Positions 9,901 to 18,130 of a stretch of DNA of 47,940 nucleotides are shown here, piece after piece. The notes under the pieces were generated by a model that did not search any database, had not been told where the DNA came from, and saw only the letters and a program-made list of their open reading frames with translations. Position numbers and translations under genes: made by a program. The DNA comes from Barthelona sp. PAP020 (taxonomy: Eukaryota > Metamonada: BaSk clade). The stretch spans positions 1 through 47,940 of the forward strand of contig JARQWU010000050.1 in the NCBI GenBank assembly GCA_040182905.1. The letters run 5' to 3'. Each line of letters opens with the position of its first letter. Within the stretch, counting starts at the first letter, position 1.

Positions 9901-10397
9901 AAACTACCAAAGATATTCACATCAATTTAAATAAACAATTAATTTCATCAAATGTTTTCGACTATGTTTTGCTAATTTTGAAAAATTTGGATGTTTCCTA
10001 TTCTTTAAATTCTTCTGAAAGATATTCAAACCAGATTGAATTCTGTTTTTTCAGATCTAAAAAAGATTATCACAATATTCAATTTTTGGAAAAAACTAAT
10101 GGGAAAAATTTCATTGGGATTATTCATCCATCTTTGAAAGTTCATCATTTACCATTAAATATTAAATCTTTATTTAGGTGTTTTTTAGAAATTCCTTTTT
10201 CTTTTAGTGATGTTAGAACTGCTATTTTTAGCATTTTTTGTCCAAAAAAATCTCAAAAAGATTTAGACGGTAATTTTTTTGATTCTTTAACCAATGTTGC
10301 ATTATTATTAATGCCTTCAACAGAATTATCTATTATTGAGGAAGAAAATGATATGGTTCAATCCACAATTTTGTCTGATTTGGATTTTGTCTATTAA
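6921..10397 (+). CDS. Receptor-like membrane protein, probable decayed hybrid histidine kinase
   Basis: A 1158-residue protein with a signal peptide (1-22), an extracellular domain (about 23-258) that could have a solute-binding-protein fold, one membrane span (about 264-284) and a long cytosolic part. The cytosolic order resembles a hybrid sensor kinase: a PAS-like segment from about 290 that seems split by an insertion, an N/D/E-rich linker (about 545-690), a helical stretch (about 705-755), a HATPase-like segment starting FDLLYCLIKLIKELS (755), continuing IPSQYRWYPIGNSNE (799) and ending GKVSIVSL...AYLPLA (about 940-960), then a receiver-like segment (about 1010-1110) with a final PFSFSDVRTAI helix. 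The phospho-accepting histidine, the N-box asparagine, the glycine-rich ATP lid and the receiver aspartate are not visible. A catalytically dead receptor is my inference; the family assignment rests on pattern only. Confidence 0.6.
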   Translation: MIRKILPIILIFICMLISSVCGKIVFCSYEGGYFRFFPRVVWKDITYIDYNTQNELPFRGYNKIFEDMIVSHYNYSEKIEFRYNIFNKTILTEECDVYFSYSEENRTDENSFTFFQDYIGFFYKSSSFHDLLTTEVILKPLALFDGFSDFGFDLKYVKHQFLYSYLDSMIHPIIKDTSALVLPFSMGFLNSFLRLNTHDFISDYYDISIGYSIGKPIFLNINCKDKDLIDMLKVNSFKIPEIPIFRKEEKAVSSFSLVDMNQIIFIIIPFLSLLPFITFFSSKMPLLLIPEPIFNIIRQFPFLIANKQRKIIGISDKLLNSIKASGTNCILTNEDVFRQKKIEDLFPFFNRTSFISNEMDTLNNTGTTCVDEKSIKAITIRTKFCCFDSDSRNQTYEDNEKNLESDSKRVYSIIKHSAGFELPPHYYMFQSIFFKSIDNEEGFDLWVFKDVDEDFKRVFSLMDTHNGFFEIKLEKLLSLLEKLSFSCSDLLWRYRTEVFGLVTPSRVEMRKKFVKYGKNEDDLLHFLNDLFPKLRCVNDEKNNNHLTGSTTINDQNSNLNLINDMILVNSNTTTSTSISNILTDHSNLDEGQLNNELDDGFETMHDNKTKNPDEIEETLNPLMNDDIDNMVHKLVDDLFHVEKNSTKKEQINLDNEQNNNYESNISALTELNTNMTDLKEIQSLETLGGDVFVIDRDLQDKRLKDAYNTLNKDLKLYFSIFERFINLTHSKMKSWKIYQQFLSSSLYMTRTIATFDLLYCLIKLIKELSDNNVEFFIKLNYKRLTLNKNHSYGYIINKIPSQYRWYPIGNSNEINLFQYMKLQLTVLKTWYLVQFQKYKYYYKSEKLDIYIKLDILNYRKMVYSEEFDELSNEIVYGDSIIDDVKIPSDKLVGIQYHGFINREHISYLNLEQVRNLLYKDFYSRWIFSNFYHSTRKIRGKVSIVSLQTDTKCLIPVAYLPLANQKYTVNEYISEDNPSLLSFSSANIKQIKQVETTKDIHINLNKQLISSNVFDYVLLILKNLDVSYSLNSSERYSNQIEFCFFRSKKDYHNIQFLEKTNGKNFIGIIHPSLKVHHLPLNIKSLFRCFLEIPFSFSDVRTAIFSIFCPKKSQKDLDGNFFDSLTNVALLLMPSTELSIIEEENDMVQSTILSDLDFVY

Positions 10398-10490
10398 TTT
10401 TCAAAGTTTTTGCTGGACAAGAATAAAAGAATCATAAATTTATATGTTTTAACTCCTTTTTTTTTTAATTCTGTTTTATTCTTATTGACT

Positions 10491-11120
10491 TTAAAAACGC
10501 TCTCCTAACTCTTCCAAATTAGAAATTGAAGATCTTTGGGATATTTTCGCATGAAAATTCATCAATACAATATATTCATTGGCTAATTGATGATCAATTG
10601 TAATAAGCTTATCAATGAGAACAAATAAATTAATGTCAGCACCAGAAAATTTATTCTTTACCAGATACTCCTGATTGTCTAACGTTTCAAATAAAGCATC
10701 TGATAATATATCAAGTTGATAAATAAAACTCTTTCGAATGGTCTTTGATGTAGGATTTTCTTCATATTCCCATAAAAGTTTTAAAATATCTTCACATTGT
10801 TCAAACCAATAATCAATTTCAGTTCTTTCCAACAAATCTTTACCAAATAAATCATATTTAGTGGCTAAATATCGAAATATTACTTTATCATTTGATAAAA
10901 CAACTGATTCATCCTTAAAAATCGGTAAACTAAAGAAATGTATTCCATTAAATGATGATCCTAACTCTTTTTTGGAATTAACCGTGCTATAATATGTTAG
11001 TAAAAAAAAAACATGAAAAAAATACTGATTCACAAATGGAATTCTTGCTTCTGCCAATAAAATTCGTATTTTATCAACAGACCCTCGAGCTGGATAATAA
11101 ATTAATATAGGATTAGTCAT
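10491..11120 (-). CDS. Glutathione S-transferase-like protein, one in-frame intron
   Basis: The N-terminus ILIYYPARGSVDKIRILLAE matches the thioredoxin-like half of sigma/mu/alpha-class GSTs, in which an early tyrosine (Y8 or Y9 here) activates glutathione. PIF and later SNDKVIFRYLATKYDL fit the cis-proline and gamma-Glu binding (normally ES/QS) regions, though the usual Q-S before the helix is replaced by S-N-D. The second half is helical as expected. A 39-nt stretch (10987-11025) has intron ends and ACTAAC, and removing it joins FVN-H-TVNSK and gives 196 residues, near the family's usual 200-210. Without splicing, 13 mostly hydrophobic extra residues interrupt the thioredoxin fold. It is divergent from the PH gene at 11295. 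Confidence 0.8.
   Translation of the reverse strand: MTNPILIYYPARGSVDKIRILLAEARIPFVNQYFFHVFFLLTYYSTVNSKKELGSSFNGIHFFSLPIFKDESVVLSNDKVIFRYLATKYDLFGKDLLERTEIDYWFEQCEDILKLLWEYEENPTSKTIRKSFIYQLDILSDALFETLDNQEYLVKNKFSGADINLFVLIDKLITIDHQLANEYIVLMNFHAKISQRSSISNLEELGERF
10987..11025 (-). other. 39-nt in-frame intron in the GST-like gene
   Basis: On the minus strand the segment starts GTATTT and ends ACTAACATATTATAG. It has a pyrimidine-rich middle and no stop codon, and it is divisible by three. The ACTAAC-to-AG spacing is the same as in the intron at 24105-24148. The insertion falls inside a conserved domain where GSTs have no such insert. Confidence 0.8.
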
Positions 11121-11294
11121 TAAAAGAATACTTCAGATAATGCAGGCAAGCTTTCAAGTGTTGAAAGTTTCCTTTCTTTCGATTCCTCAAACATAAACAT
11201 TTCAAACAAACATACAACACAATAATGTTATAAATGAGAAATTGAAATTTTTCATTTTTCCTTTTTTGTTTTTAAACCAATTTAATTATTTTAA

Positions 11295-12101
11295 ATGTCA
11301 AACAATTTGGACCTCAAACAAAAATTTAGTTTATTAAGACAAGAATATGTTCGATTAAAAGGTCAATATGATGAATTATTTCAAACCTATGAATCTCTTC
11401 AAAACAATCATCAAACTTTGGAAGAAGATTTTAATTCATTTAAATTAACAAATTCTAATGATGATGAAAAGAAAGAAATTATTGATTCAAGATTGGAGCA
11501 AAAAGAGGAAGAAATTCAAAAATTAAATGAAGAATTAAGTGGTATTCGCACTGTATATGAAGCTAAAATTAAAGAAAGAGTTGATTCTTTAAGAGAATTT
11601 TACGATTACAAAATTGAAGAACAACAAAGAAAGAGTGAAGCTGATTTTGATACTCAAAAGACTGCTTTAAATGATAAAATCAATGCATTAGAAGAAGAAT
11701 TGTTCAAATTACAAAATGCTGAAAAAGAAGCTGCCCAACGTTCTGTGAATATTCCTTCAGTGGATTTGGCTGAAGGGTTTTTGATCAAAGAGGGTTCTTT
11801 GAGAAAATCTTTGAAAAGACGTTTTTTCAGATTAACGATCAATCGGGATGAAAAATTGGTAGTCTTTAATTATTTTAAAGAGCCAGAGGACACCACACCC
11901 ATTGGAGAGATAGAGTTAGCACCTTCCACATTTGTTTATGGTGTTCCAGAAGAAAAACATCAACGTAGATTCACTTTTGAAGTTGATGTTGATACATCCA
12001 ATCCTGATTCACGTATTTATGTTCTTGCAGCATCTTCTGAAGTTGATTTGCAATATTGGTTGACAATGTTGGATTTTGCTTTAGAAGCTGTGTCACAATA
12101 A
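11295..12101 (+). CDS. Coiled-coil protein with C-terminal PH domain (paralogue 1)
   Basis: A 268-residue protein. Residues 5-150 are a continuous coiled coil with heptad-like leucines. From about residue 158 there is a pleckstrin-homology domain: AEGFLIKEGSLRKSLKRRFF gives strands 1-2 with a basic phosphoinositide-binding loop, and DLQYWLTMLDFAL gives the C-terminal helix with its conserved tryptophan. PH domains bind phosphoinositides or proteins at membranes, so a dimeric membrane-associated adaptor is likely. A close paralogue lies at 46349-47152. The start MSNNLDLKQKFSLLRQEY is shared with the paralogue, which supports it. No catalytic domain is present. Confidence 0.9.
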   Translation: MSNNLDLKQKFSLLRQEYVRLKGQYDELFQTYESLQNNHQTLEEDFNSFKLTNSNDDEKKEIIDSRLEQKEEEIQKLNEELSGIRTVYEAKIKERVDSLREFYDYKIEEQQRKSEADFDTQKTALNDKINALEEELFKLQNAEKEAAQRSVNIPSVDLAEGFLIKEGSLRKSLKRRFFRLTINRDEKLVVFNYFKEPEDTTPIGEIELAPSTFVYGVPEEKHQRRFTFEVDVDTSNPDSRIYVLAASSEVDLQYWLTMLDFALEAVSQ

Positions 12102-12332
12102 TCCTTCTATGTTTGTAAATGTACGTAAATATTATTATTGTTGTTATGTTTGTTGTTATGTTGTAGGTTTATGTAAAAAGAAGTTAAGCAATATTATGGA
12201 AGAAAACCACATCAACATTTTGCCTTTTTTATCCTTTAATTAACTTTTTATAACAATAAAAGTATGTCATAAATATCAATTGATTTTAAAAGAGTTTTTT
12301 TTTTATGGTGAATTGATTTTTGAATATCGCAT

Positions 12333-14480
12333 ATGTCAAATCAGATATTGAATTTTCGTGTATATAATCCAAGGTCTAATCACACTTATAAGATTGGAAC
12401 AAAAATTGAAGATTTACCAAAATTAAAGATTTCAAAAATTAAACGGGATTTATCAAAAGCGATAAAAGGTGTCACTGTCGATGAATTTGATTTGATGCTT
12501 GGAAGTAGGACGTTAAGCCCTGAATTAACTGGATCTCAAATAAATTTAAAAAATGGTGCCCGTTTTAGCATTAAATTCAAACGTAAAACCCTTGAAGACA
12601 CAGAAAAAAATATAATTGAACATGATACGATGGTTGCTTCAAATGATGATGTGAATACAAAAAAAACCATGCCCGTTTCAAATTTTGATTCAATTCAGAC
12701 AGAACATATCCCAAAAAAATTATTAACAAGGGAAATTGGTGCAAAAAATCAGGAAAGCCACCATAGAAACCACACAGGTCAAAAACATTTGACATCAAAT
12801 TATTTTACGCCAAATATTGATGATAGTAGTTTTATAATAAAAGAATTTGAATCATCGTTGAAGAAAAACCCAAGTAGTGTCAATAAATTGTCAAAACCAC
12901 AACGTCAATCTCCAAAATCACCAGCAACAACAGGTCAAAAACTTTTAATGACTTCCTCTGAGCCTTTACAAAGGAATTCTCATTTATACACAGGTTTAAA
13001 AGCTACCCCTCAGCAATTTTTTGATCCTATTTCAAAAAAGATTGAAAACCCCACAAATTCTCAAAATATCGGTTTAAATGAATTGGATTTTGAATTTAAA
13101 ACCTTTTGTCATTTGATTTCATTGAAACAAGAGTCAATAGCTAAACTCAAAGCTGAAACCAGTCAAATAATGGATCTACAGATGAAAGGAAATATACATC
13201 ATGAAAATATTAATCAAATGAAGGATGAAAATATTCAATTACAGAATAAATTGTTTGAACAACAGGAAATTTTTGAACCGATTGTGAAATTAAACGAACA
13301 ATTCAAAAAAACACTGTCCCAACAACGTAAAAAGGATAATTGGAGTGCTTCTAAGTATAGCAAAAATTATTCTAAAGCCTTAGAACAAATGATATTGTTA
13401 GAAGAACAAATTACTCAACTAAAGAAAAAAAATGAAACAATGGAGAATGAGTTGATGAAAGAACAAAAAGAAAGACGTGCTTTACACAATGTTTTGCAAG
13501 AATTGAAAGGAAATATTAGAGTTATAACCCGTGTCAGGCATTTAGAAAGTTCAAATTCCATTTTGAGAATCAAAGATGCTGATGGATTAGATGGCAATAT
13601 CACTCATATAAATCGTTACGGTGAAGGAAAAACATTTCAATTTTATCGTGTTGTTCCAGCAAACATTTCTCAAAAAGAATTGTTTGACAGTGAAATTAAA
13701 GATCTGATAATATCATCATTGGATGGATATAATGTTTGTTTGTTATGTTATGGACAAACTGGTTCTGGTAAAACTTATACAATGCTTGGTGATGAAGGAA
13801 GAAGTAGAGGTGCATGTATTCGTAGTTTTGAAGCAATTTTTGATGTGATTGACCAATTAAAAATGAATAATAAACAAAACAATAACCAGTTTTCTGTATT
13901 CATCACTTGTATTGAATTGTATCGTAATCATGTTTATGACCTATTTGGTAGTGATCAATCCAAGTTGATTAGACAAAATAATAATTTCTATTTTGTTGAA
14001 AATTTGACAAAAATTGAAATTGTCAATCCTTTAGATGGTACTCAACGTTTGCATTCTATCATTGATCGACGTAAAGTTAGAAAAACAGATAAAAATCAAA
14101 GATCTTCTCGAAGTCATTTGTTGATTGGACTAGAATTGCATTTCAACAATAAAATATCTAAATTGACTTTTGTTGATTTAGCTGGTTCGGAACGAACACC
14201 AAAAGGAAAAATTGATCAAGAAAGGCAAGCAGAATTAGTTGATATCAATCAGTCATTGAGCAGTTTGCAGGATGTTGTTGTCAAATTACAAGAAAATCAA
14301 AAGCATATTCCATATCGAAACTCTTTGTTAACAAAATTACTATCTTCAAGTATTGGTGGAAATGCCAAAACTTTAATAATTGCAACCGTTTCAGATTCTG
14401 ATGATGATTCAAAAGAAACTCTTAATACATTGAATTTCGCCGATCGAGTATCTAAAGTTAGGAATAAGATTAACAATTAA
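12333..14480 (+). CDS. Kinesin-14 (C-terminal motor) with N-terminal ubiquitin-like domain
   Basis: A minus-end-directed type of kinesin judged by the C-terminal motor preceded by a coiled coil. Of 715 residues, about 6-85 fit a ubiquitin-like fold (KISKIKRDLSKAI, then LMLGSRTL, then GARFSIKFKRK). Residues 90-245 are low complexity and 255-393 a coiled coil. The neck/motor start ELKGNIRVITRVR is at about 390, the P-loop GQTGSGKT at 474-481, switch I NQRSSRSH at 588-595 and switch II DLAGSE at 615-620. The end ETLNTLNFADRVSKV is typical. The usual RVRP becomes RVRH and the motor is slightly short (about 320 residues). The ATPase motifs are intact, so it should be active in spindle or microtubule organisation. 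Confidence 0.93.
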   Translation: MSNQILNFRVYNPRSNHTYKIGTKIEDLPKLKISKIKRDLSKAIKGVTVDEFDLMLGSRTLSPELTGSQINLKNGARFSIKFKRKTLEDTEKNIIEHDTMVASNDDVNTKKTMPVSNFDSIQTEHIPKKLLTREIGAKNQESHHRNHTGQKHLTSNYFTPNIDDSSFIIKEFESSLKKNPSSVNKLSKPQRQSPKSPATTGQKLLMTSSEPLQRNSHLYTGLKATPQQFFDPISKKIENPTNSQNIGLNELDFEFKTFCHLISLKQESIAKLKAETSQIMDLQMKGNIHHENINQMKDENIQLQNKLFEQQEIFEPIVKLNEQFKKTLSQQRKKDNWSASKYSKNYSKALEQMILLEEQITQLKKKNETMENELMKEQKERRALHNVLQELKGNIRVITRVRHLESSNSILRIKDADGLDGNITHINRYGEGKTFQFYRVVPANISQKELFDSEIKDLIISSLDGYNVCLLCYGQTGSGKTYTMLGDEGRSRGACIRSFEAIFDVIDQLKMNNKQNNNQFSVFITCIELYRNHVYDLFGSDQSKLIRQNNNFYFVENLTKIEIVNPLDGTQRLHSIIDRRKVRKTDKNQRSSRSHLLIGLELHFNNKISKLTFVDLAGSERTPKGKIDQERQAELVDINQSLSSLQDVVVKLQENQKHIPYRNSLLTKLLSSSIGGNAKTLIIATVSDSDDDSKETLNTLNFADRVSKVRNKINN

Positions 14481-15820
14481 AGTATTTAAAAATTCTGAAA
14501 TTATTTTTGTTTTTTATTTTCGATGGTGATACTGTTTTGTCAGTTATTGTAAAGTCAGTTTATAGTGTTTTTGTTATTTTGAAAGGGTTTTGAACTGCTT
14601 TTTATTGTTAACAGTTTCCTTTTACCTTATCCTCTTATGAGAAATTTTTTTCATGAAAAAGTGGATTTTCTCCCGAAAAAAGAAGGTTAAAAGTTTTGAC
14701 GGTCAAGATTTTGTTTTACCCAAATCTTTTCTTGTGTTAAAGAGATAGTTCAAAAAACGAATATTGCCCAATTGTATTATTATGCAATTTTCAATTCAGT
14801 GGATTAGAATTGAAATGTTCAAGAAAGAACGCAAAATCTTGAAATTTCAAAAAATAGAAAAGAACAGGTAAATAGAGTAAGATTTTAAAAATGAAGTTCC
14901 CAGCAAAGCATACGGATTTCACAGAAAGACAACACAAATGTCTTTAAGGTTTCTTCTTGCAATTTCTGATGTTAATGGGTGTCAAAATTGAAAAGCCTCA
15001 ACAATAACACAGAATCGTAAGAATTCTAAGATTAAGGATTGTGAAGCGCAGCGGGCATTTCATAAGAGAGTAACAGCAAGAAAATGTTTGGATGCGTTTG
15101 TGTGAGTCAAGCAAAACCCACAATATGCTAGCCTGTTTCCCTACACCAGATCAACCAGTATCAGAGATTAATTCTGCAAAGTTTCAGCCTGTTACAAGAA
15201 CTTTGCGGGAAAAGAGAAAAGAATGTTTTCCGGTGCAGGAAAAACTTTCCCGCCATTTCTGAACAAGTTGGAATTTCAAAATTGGAAGATGCTATCAAAT
15301 TAAATCAAAATTTTAAATATGGTAGATCAACAAAAGGTTGATTCTTTTTTTTTTTATAAAGGGCATTCAGTTCACAAACTAAACTCAGATCAAGAATTGA
15401 CAAAAAAACACCAACTAGCCAACCTTTTCATCCTACAATCCTTGTAAAAGCTTTTATAATCATTTTCTGTTTTGCATCATGAACTAGAGTGTTCCTACAA
15501 ATTTGTAAACATTAATGAGGTTAAATGGAGGTACTTTTTGGTATGGATAGAAAAAAAAAGGAATTCAGGTGATCAAACAATTACAAATTTGTTCCAAAAT
15601 AAAAAAAATTTAAATTAAAAATCCAAAACAAGAATCATTCGTTTGGAGGTATAGGTCGCTGTTAATCGATCTTTGTTTTTATAAAGGACAAACTGTTTAC
15701 AAACAAGTTAACCTTATATCCTATGATTTATATAAAAGCGCTATCAATAGAGTTTCAATCGGCTCATTTCCAAAGTTTTGGAGACTCGATCCTCTATCTG
15801 TATTCGAAAAATGAAAAATT
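14481..15820. other. Intergenic region holding inverted repeat copy A
   Basis: No gene seen. From 14896 to 15490 it holds a repeat in minus orientation (copy A) matched by copies at 16562-17445. Positions 15350-15395 and 15675-15710 are loosely alike (TATAAAGG, then TTCACAAACTAA or TTTACAAACAAGTTAA). The rest is AT-rich without recognised features. Confidence 0.6.
14896..15490 (-). repeat. tRNA-flanking repeat, copy A (inverted)
   Basis: Read on the minus strand, it shows in order: CATGATGCAAAACAGAAAA, ATTATAAAAGCTTTTACAAG with GGTTGGCTAGTTGGTGTTT, then AATCTTAGAATTCTTACGAT, GCTTTTCAATTTTGACACC, and finally GTGAAATCCGTATGCTTTGC. The same blocks follow in the same order on the plus strand in copy C (17009-17445). 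The middle part is less similar. It is therefore one arm of an imperfect inverted repeat around the two tRNA genes. Confidence 0.75.
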
Positions 15821-15894
15821 CGACCGTGAGAGGACTCGAACCCCTAACCTTCTGATCCGTAGTCAGATGCCCTGTCCAATTAGGCCACACGGTC
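15821..15894 (-). tRNA. tRNA-Arg (anticodon ACG)
   Basis: On the minus strand the acceptor stem is GACCGTG/CACGGTC with discriminator G. The anticodon stem TCTGA/TCAGA encloses loop CTACGGA, so the anticodon is ACG, presumably read as ICG for CGN arginine codons. The T arm carries GGTTCGAGTCC (B box), with a G-T pair in its stem. The D stem is GCCT/GGGC. No intron and no encoded CCA. A T-rich stretch follows the 3' end, suitable for Pol III termination. Confidence 0.95.
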
Positions 15895-16438
15895 ACAAAA
15901 TAAATCGTTTTAAAAAATATTTCAAAATAAAATTGAAATTATGAATATGTTAAATTTTCAATTATCTCCAAGCCAAAAATATTGTATGTGTATAAGTGAA
16001 AAAAAAAAGATAATATCTATTTAATAAAAAAAATTTAGTTTCAATTGATTTATTTGCTTTATTAAACATAACAGAATAAAATTTATTGGATATTTATGAA
16101 ATACGAGTTAGCTTAAGGTTTGGGAAAAACTCATGTGAATTTAGATTCCCAAATAACTTAAAAAATTGGATCTAAAGATAGTCAAGAAACAACAAATTAA
16201 CGAAGTGATATTTGATGACCTCTTTATATCTCCAATAAAATCCGTTCATTGAGCATGAACTTCCACATTTTCGACAAATAAACATAGTTTTTTATAACTG
16301 GACTAATCGTTTTCATATTTATTTGATAATAGTTTTAAAAAAAATTGTTTATGTTCTTATTATCACCATTAACAAAACTTAAACAAAAGAATAAAGAAAG
16401 TGTTTTTGCATATCTAAAAATTTTTTCTTTCTCTTTAA
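15895..16438. other. Intergenic between the two tRNA genes
   Basis: No gene. The start (about 15958-16040) is a poor copy of the dispersed repeat: it keeps ATCTCCAAGCCAA and GTGAAAAAAAAAAG then breaks down. Positions 16200-16320 resemble the second repeat module (CGACAAATAAACATAGTTT then TATAACTGGACTAA). Confidence 0.55.
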
Positions 16439-16509
16439 GCTTCGTTGGTTTAATGGTAGAATGTGACGTTGCCATCGTTGCGACCCGGGTTCGATTCCCG
16501 GACGAAGCA
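16439..16509 (+). tRNA. tRNA-Gly (anticodon GCC)
   Basis: Acceptor stem GCTTCGT/ACGAAGC with discriminator A. The anticodon stem TGACG/CGTTG holds loop TTGCCAT, giving anticodon GCC for GGC/GGT glycine codons. The A box is GGTTTAATGGTAGAA and the B box GGTTCGATTCC. No intron, no encoded CCA. A TTTTT run at 16513-16517 is a likely Pol III terminator. It is 544 bp from, and divergent to, the tRNA-Arg gene. Confidence 0.96.
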
Positions 16510-16561
16510 AATTTTTCTCAAAGAAATATTTTGGTGAGGATCGAGTCTGTGATTCATATCT

Positions 16562-17008
16562 GTTAATTCATGATGCAAAACAGAAAATTCACTCGACAAA
16601 ATAATAAATATCTAATAAAAGCTTTTACTGTTCAAGGTTAGAGTTTGGGTTACTTGTCACTGGTCTGTTGTGCGTAGATTGGTTCAGAACTCTCCTATAA
16701 AAAAAAAAGGAAGGTTCTTTCCCAGGGCGAAACTTAAACAAAATAGTGATATAGAGCTGTTTAGAATATTGTTTACTTGACCTTATTTATCAATCAGATA
16801 AATTCACGTTCTTTCATTGTGTTCCGAATTAAGATAATTCTGATTGGAAACTAATTTTTACTTTATTTACAGCTTGTGTAACGTTCTTATTCTTATTATA
16901 AATTATTGTATATGCATTGGATCATATTTAACAATCAAAAGTGCAAGAATAGAACCTAGAACAATGTTTATTTTGTCTTTTGGGTGAAATCCGTCCGCTT
17001 TGCTACGA
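16562..17008 (+). repeat. tRNA-flanking repeat, copy B
   Basis: Opens with CATGATGCAAAACAGAAAA as in copy A. Its 16600-16740 part (AAAGCTTTTACTGTTCAAGG, TAGAGTTTGGGTTACTTG, GATTGGTTCAGAACTCTC) matches 17110-17235 in copy C. It ends with GGTGAAATCCGTCCGCTTTG at about 16983, the block also seen at the end of A and C. Confidence 0.7.
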
Positions 17009-17445
17009 ACACTGATTATAAAAGCTTTTACAAGGATTATAGGATGAGAAGGTTGGCTAGTTGGTGTTTGTCAATTCACACGACAATAATAATAAATGTT
17101 TATAAAGATCTTTATTGTTCTCGGTTATAGTTTGGGGGTACTTGCAACTGAGTCGTTTAGCGTGGATGGTTCAGAACACTCTTAAAAAAAAAAAAAAGAA
17201 ATGCTTCCGGTTTAGATGTGGCGGGAATTTAAAAAAAAGTGTAATACTTTCCTTTAGCCCCTTGATTCACTTTAATATCTCCACTAATGTTATCTTTGCA
17301 GGATTTTGATATTCCTTGTTGACCTAGTCTGTTTAGTTGCATCCTTAATCTTTGAATTCTTACGATTAAGTTTACTATTACTTGAGCTTTTCAATTTTGA
17401 CACCTATAATGTTGTCTTTTCTCTAAAATCCGTCCACTTTACGAA
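17009..17445 (+). repeat. tRNA-flanking repeat, copy C
   Basis: Begins with TGATTATAAAAGCTTTTACA and GGTTGGCTAGTTGGTGTTT, continues with TATAGTTTGGGGGTACTTG and GGATGGTTCAGAACACTC, then TTGAATTCTTACGATTAAG, CTTTTCAATTTTGACACC, and ends AAAATCCGTCCACTTTACGA. It is direct to copy B and inverted to copy A. Confidence 0.75.
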
Positions 17446-18130
17446 ATAAATTTATGCTAAATACAATTATATTCTTTGCTGTTCAAATAATACCAATTTT
17501 GAAGAAAACTTTCATTCTCAATGATTTTTCAGCAATAATTTTTCAACTCTTCTTTATTTTGTACTGTTACTTGAACCTTCACTTTTATTACTCCTTTGGG
17601 CAGAAAATTAGAGGAAGCAACAGCTATAAAAACAGTTGCTTGATTCTTTGACTGTTCTTGGTCTTTCAATGTTTTTGCCCAAGTATAAAAAATTTATTAT
17701 TATGTGATATAACAAAATGAATTCCATCAATCGAACTATGGCAACAATCTTTTGCTTTTATAATATTTTGTTCCACTTCCTTTTTGTGAGTTTTGTAATA
17801 TTATTTATTGCTTGTTTGTGATGTTCTCATTCTTTCTTTGGATAGTTGTTCTTTTAAAAAAGATGCTATCAGAAAAGTTTTTTAATTGCTAAATTCATTC
17901 CATCCTTATCATTGGTCGACTATGTTGTTGTCAAAGTTATTGTGCAAGTTTTGAGGCTTTTGAGTTTTTTTATTTGTTTTTTGTGAAAAATTTTTTTTTT
18001 TCTTCATTAGTATTTTGTGTTTGAATGTATTTGAACAAAAATTTTGAATTTCTTGATTGGTTTACCTGAATTTTGAGATTAATGAACCAAGAGAAAGAAA
18101 GAATATTGGTTGGTTTTCGTTTTTTTTGTT

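Larger units (their letters stand above)
16510..18130. other. Intergenic region with repeat copies B and C
   Basis: Contains two direct copies of the tRNA-flanking repeat (16562-17008 and 17009-17445). Downstream, 17446-18130 is AT-rich with no recognised gene. A short hairpin with 7-bp arms AAGCAAC/GTTGCTT sits at 17615-17641. The last 60 bases form the leader of the transporter gene. Confidence 0.6.

Noticed and set aside
16345-16566. Small open frame overlapping tRNA-Gly
   Set aside because: It runs through the tRNA gene; the tRNA explains the sequence.
18110-18130. Extension of the TMEM144-like gene to 18110
   Set aside because: Starts with TTG; ATG 18131 stands directly before the first membrane span.
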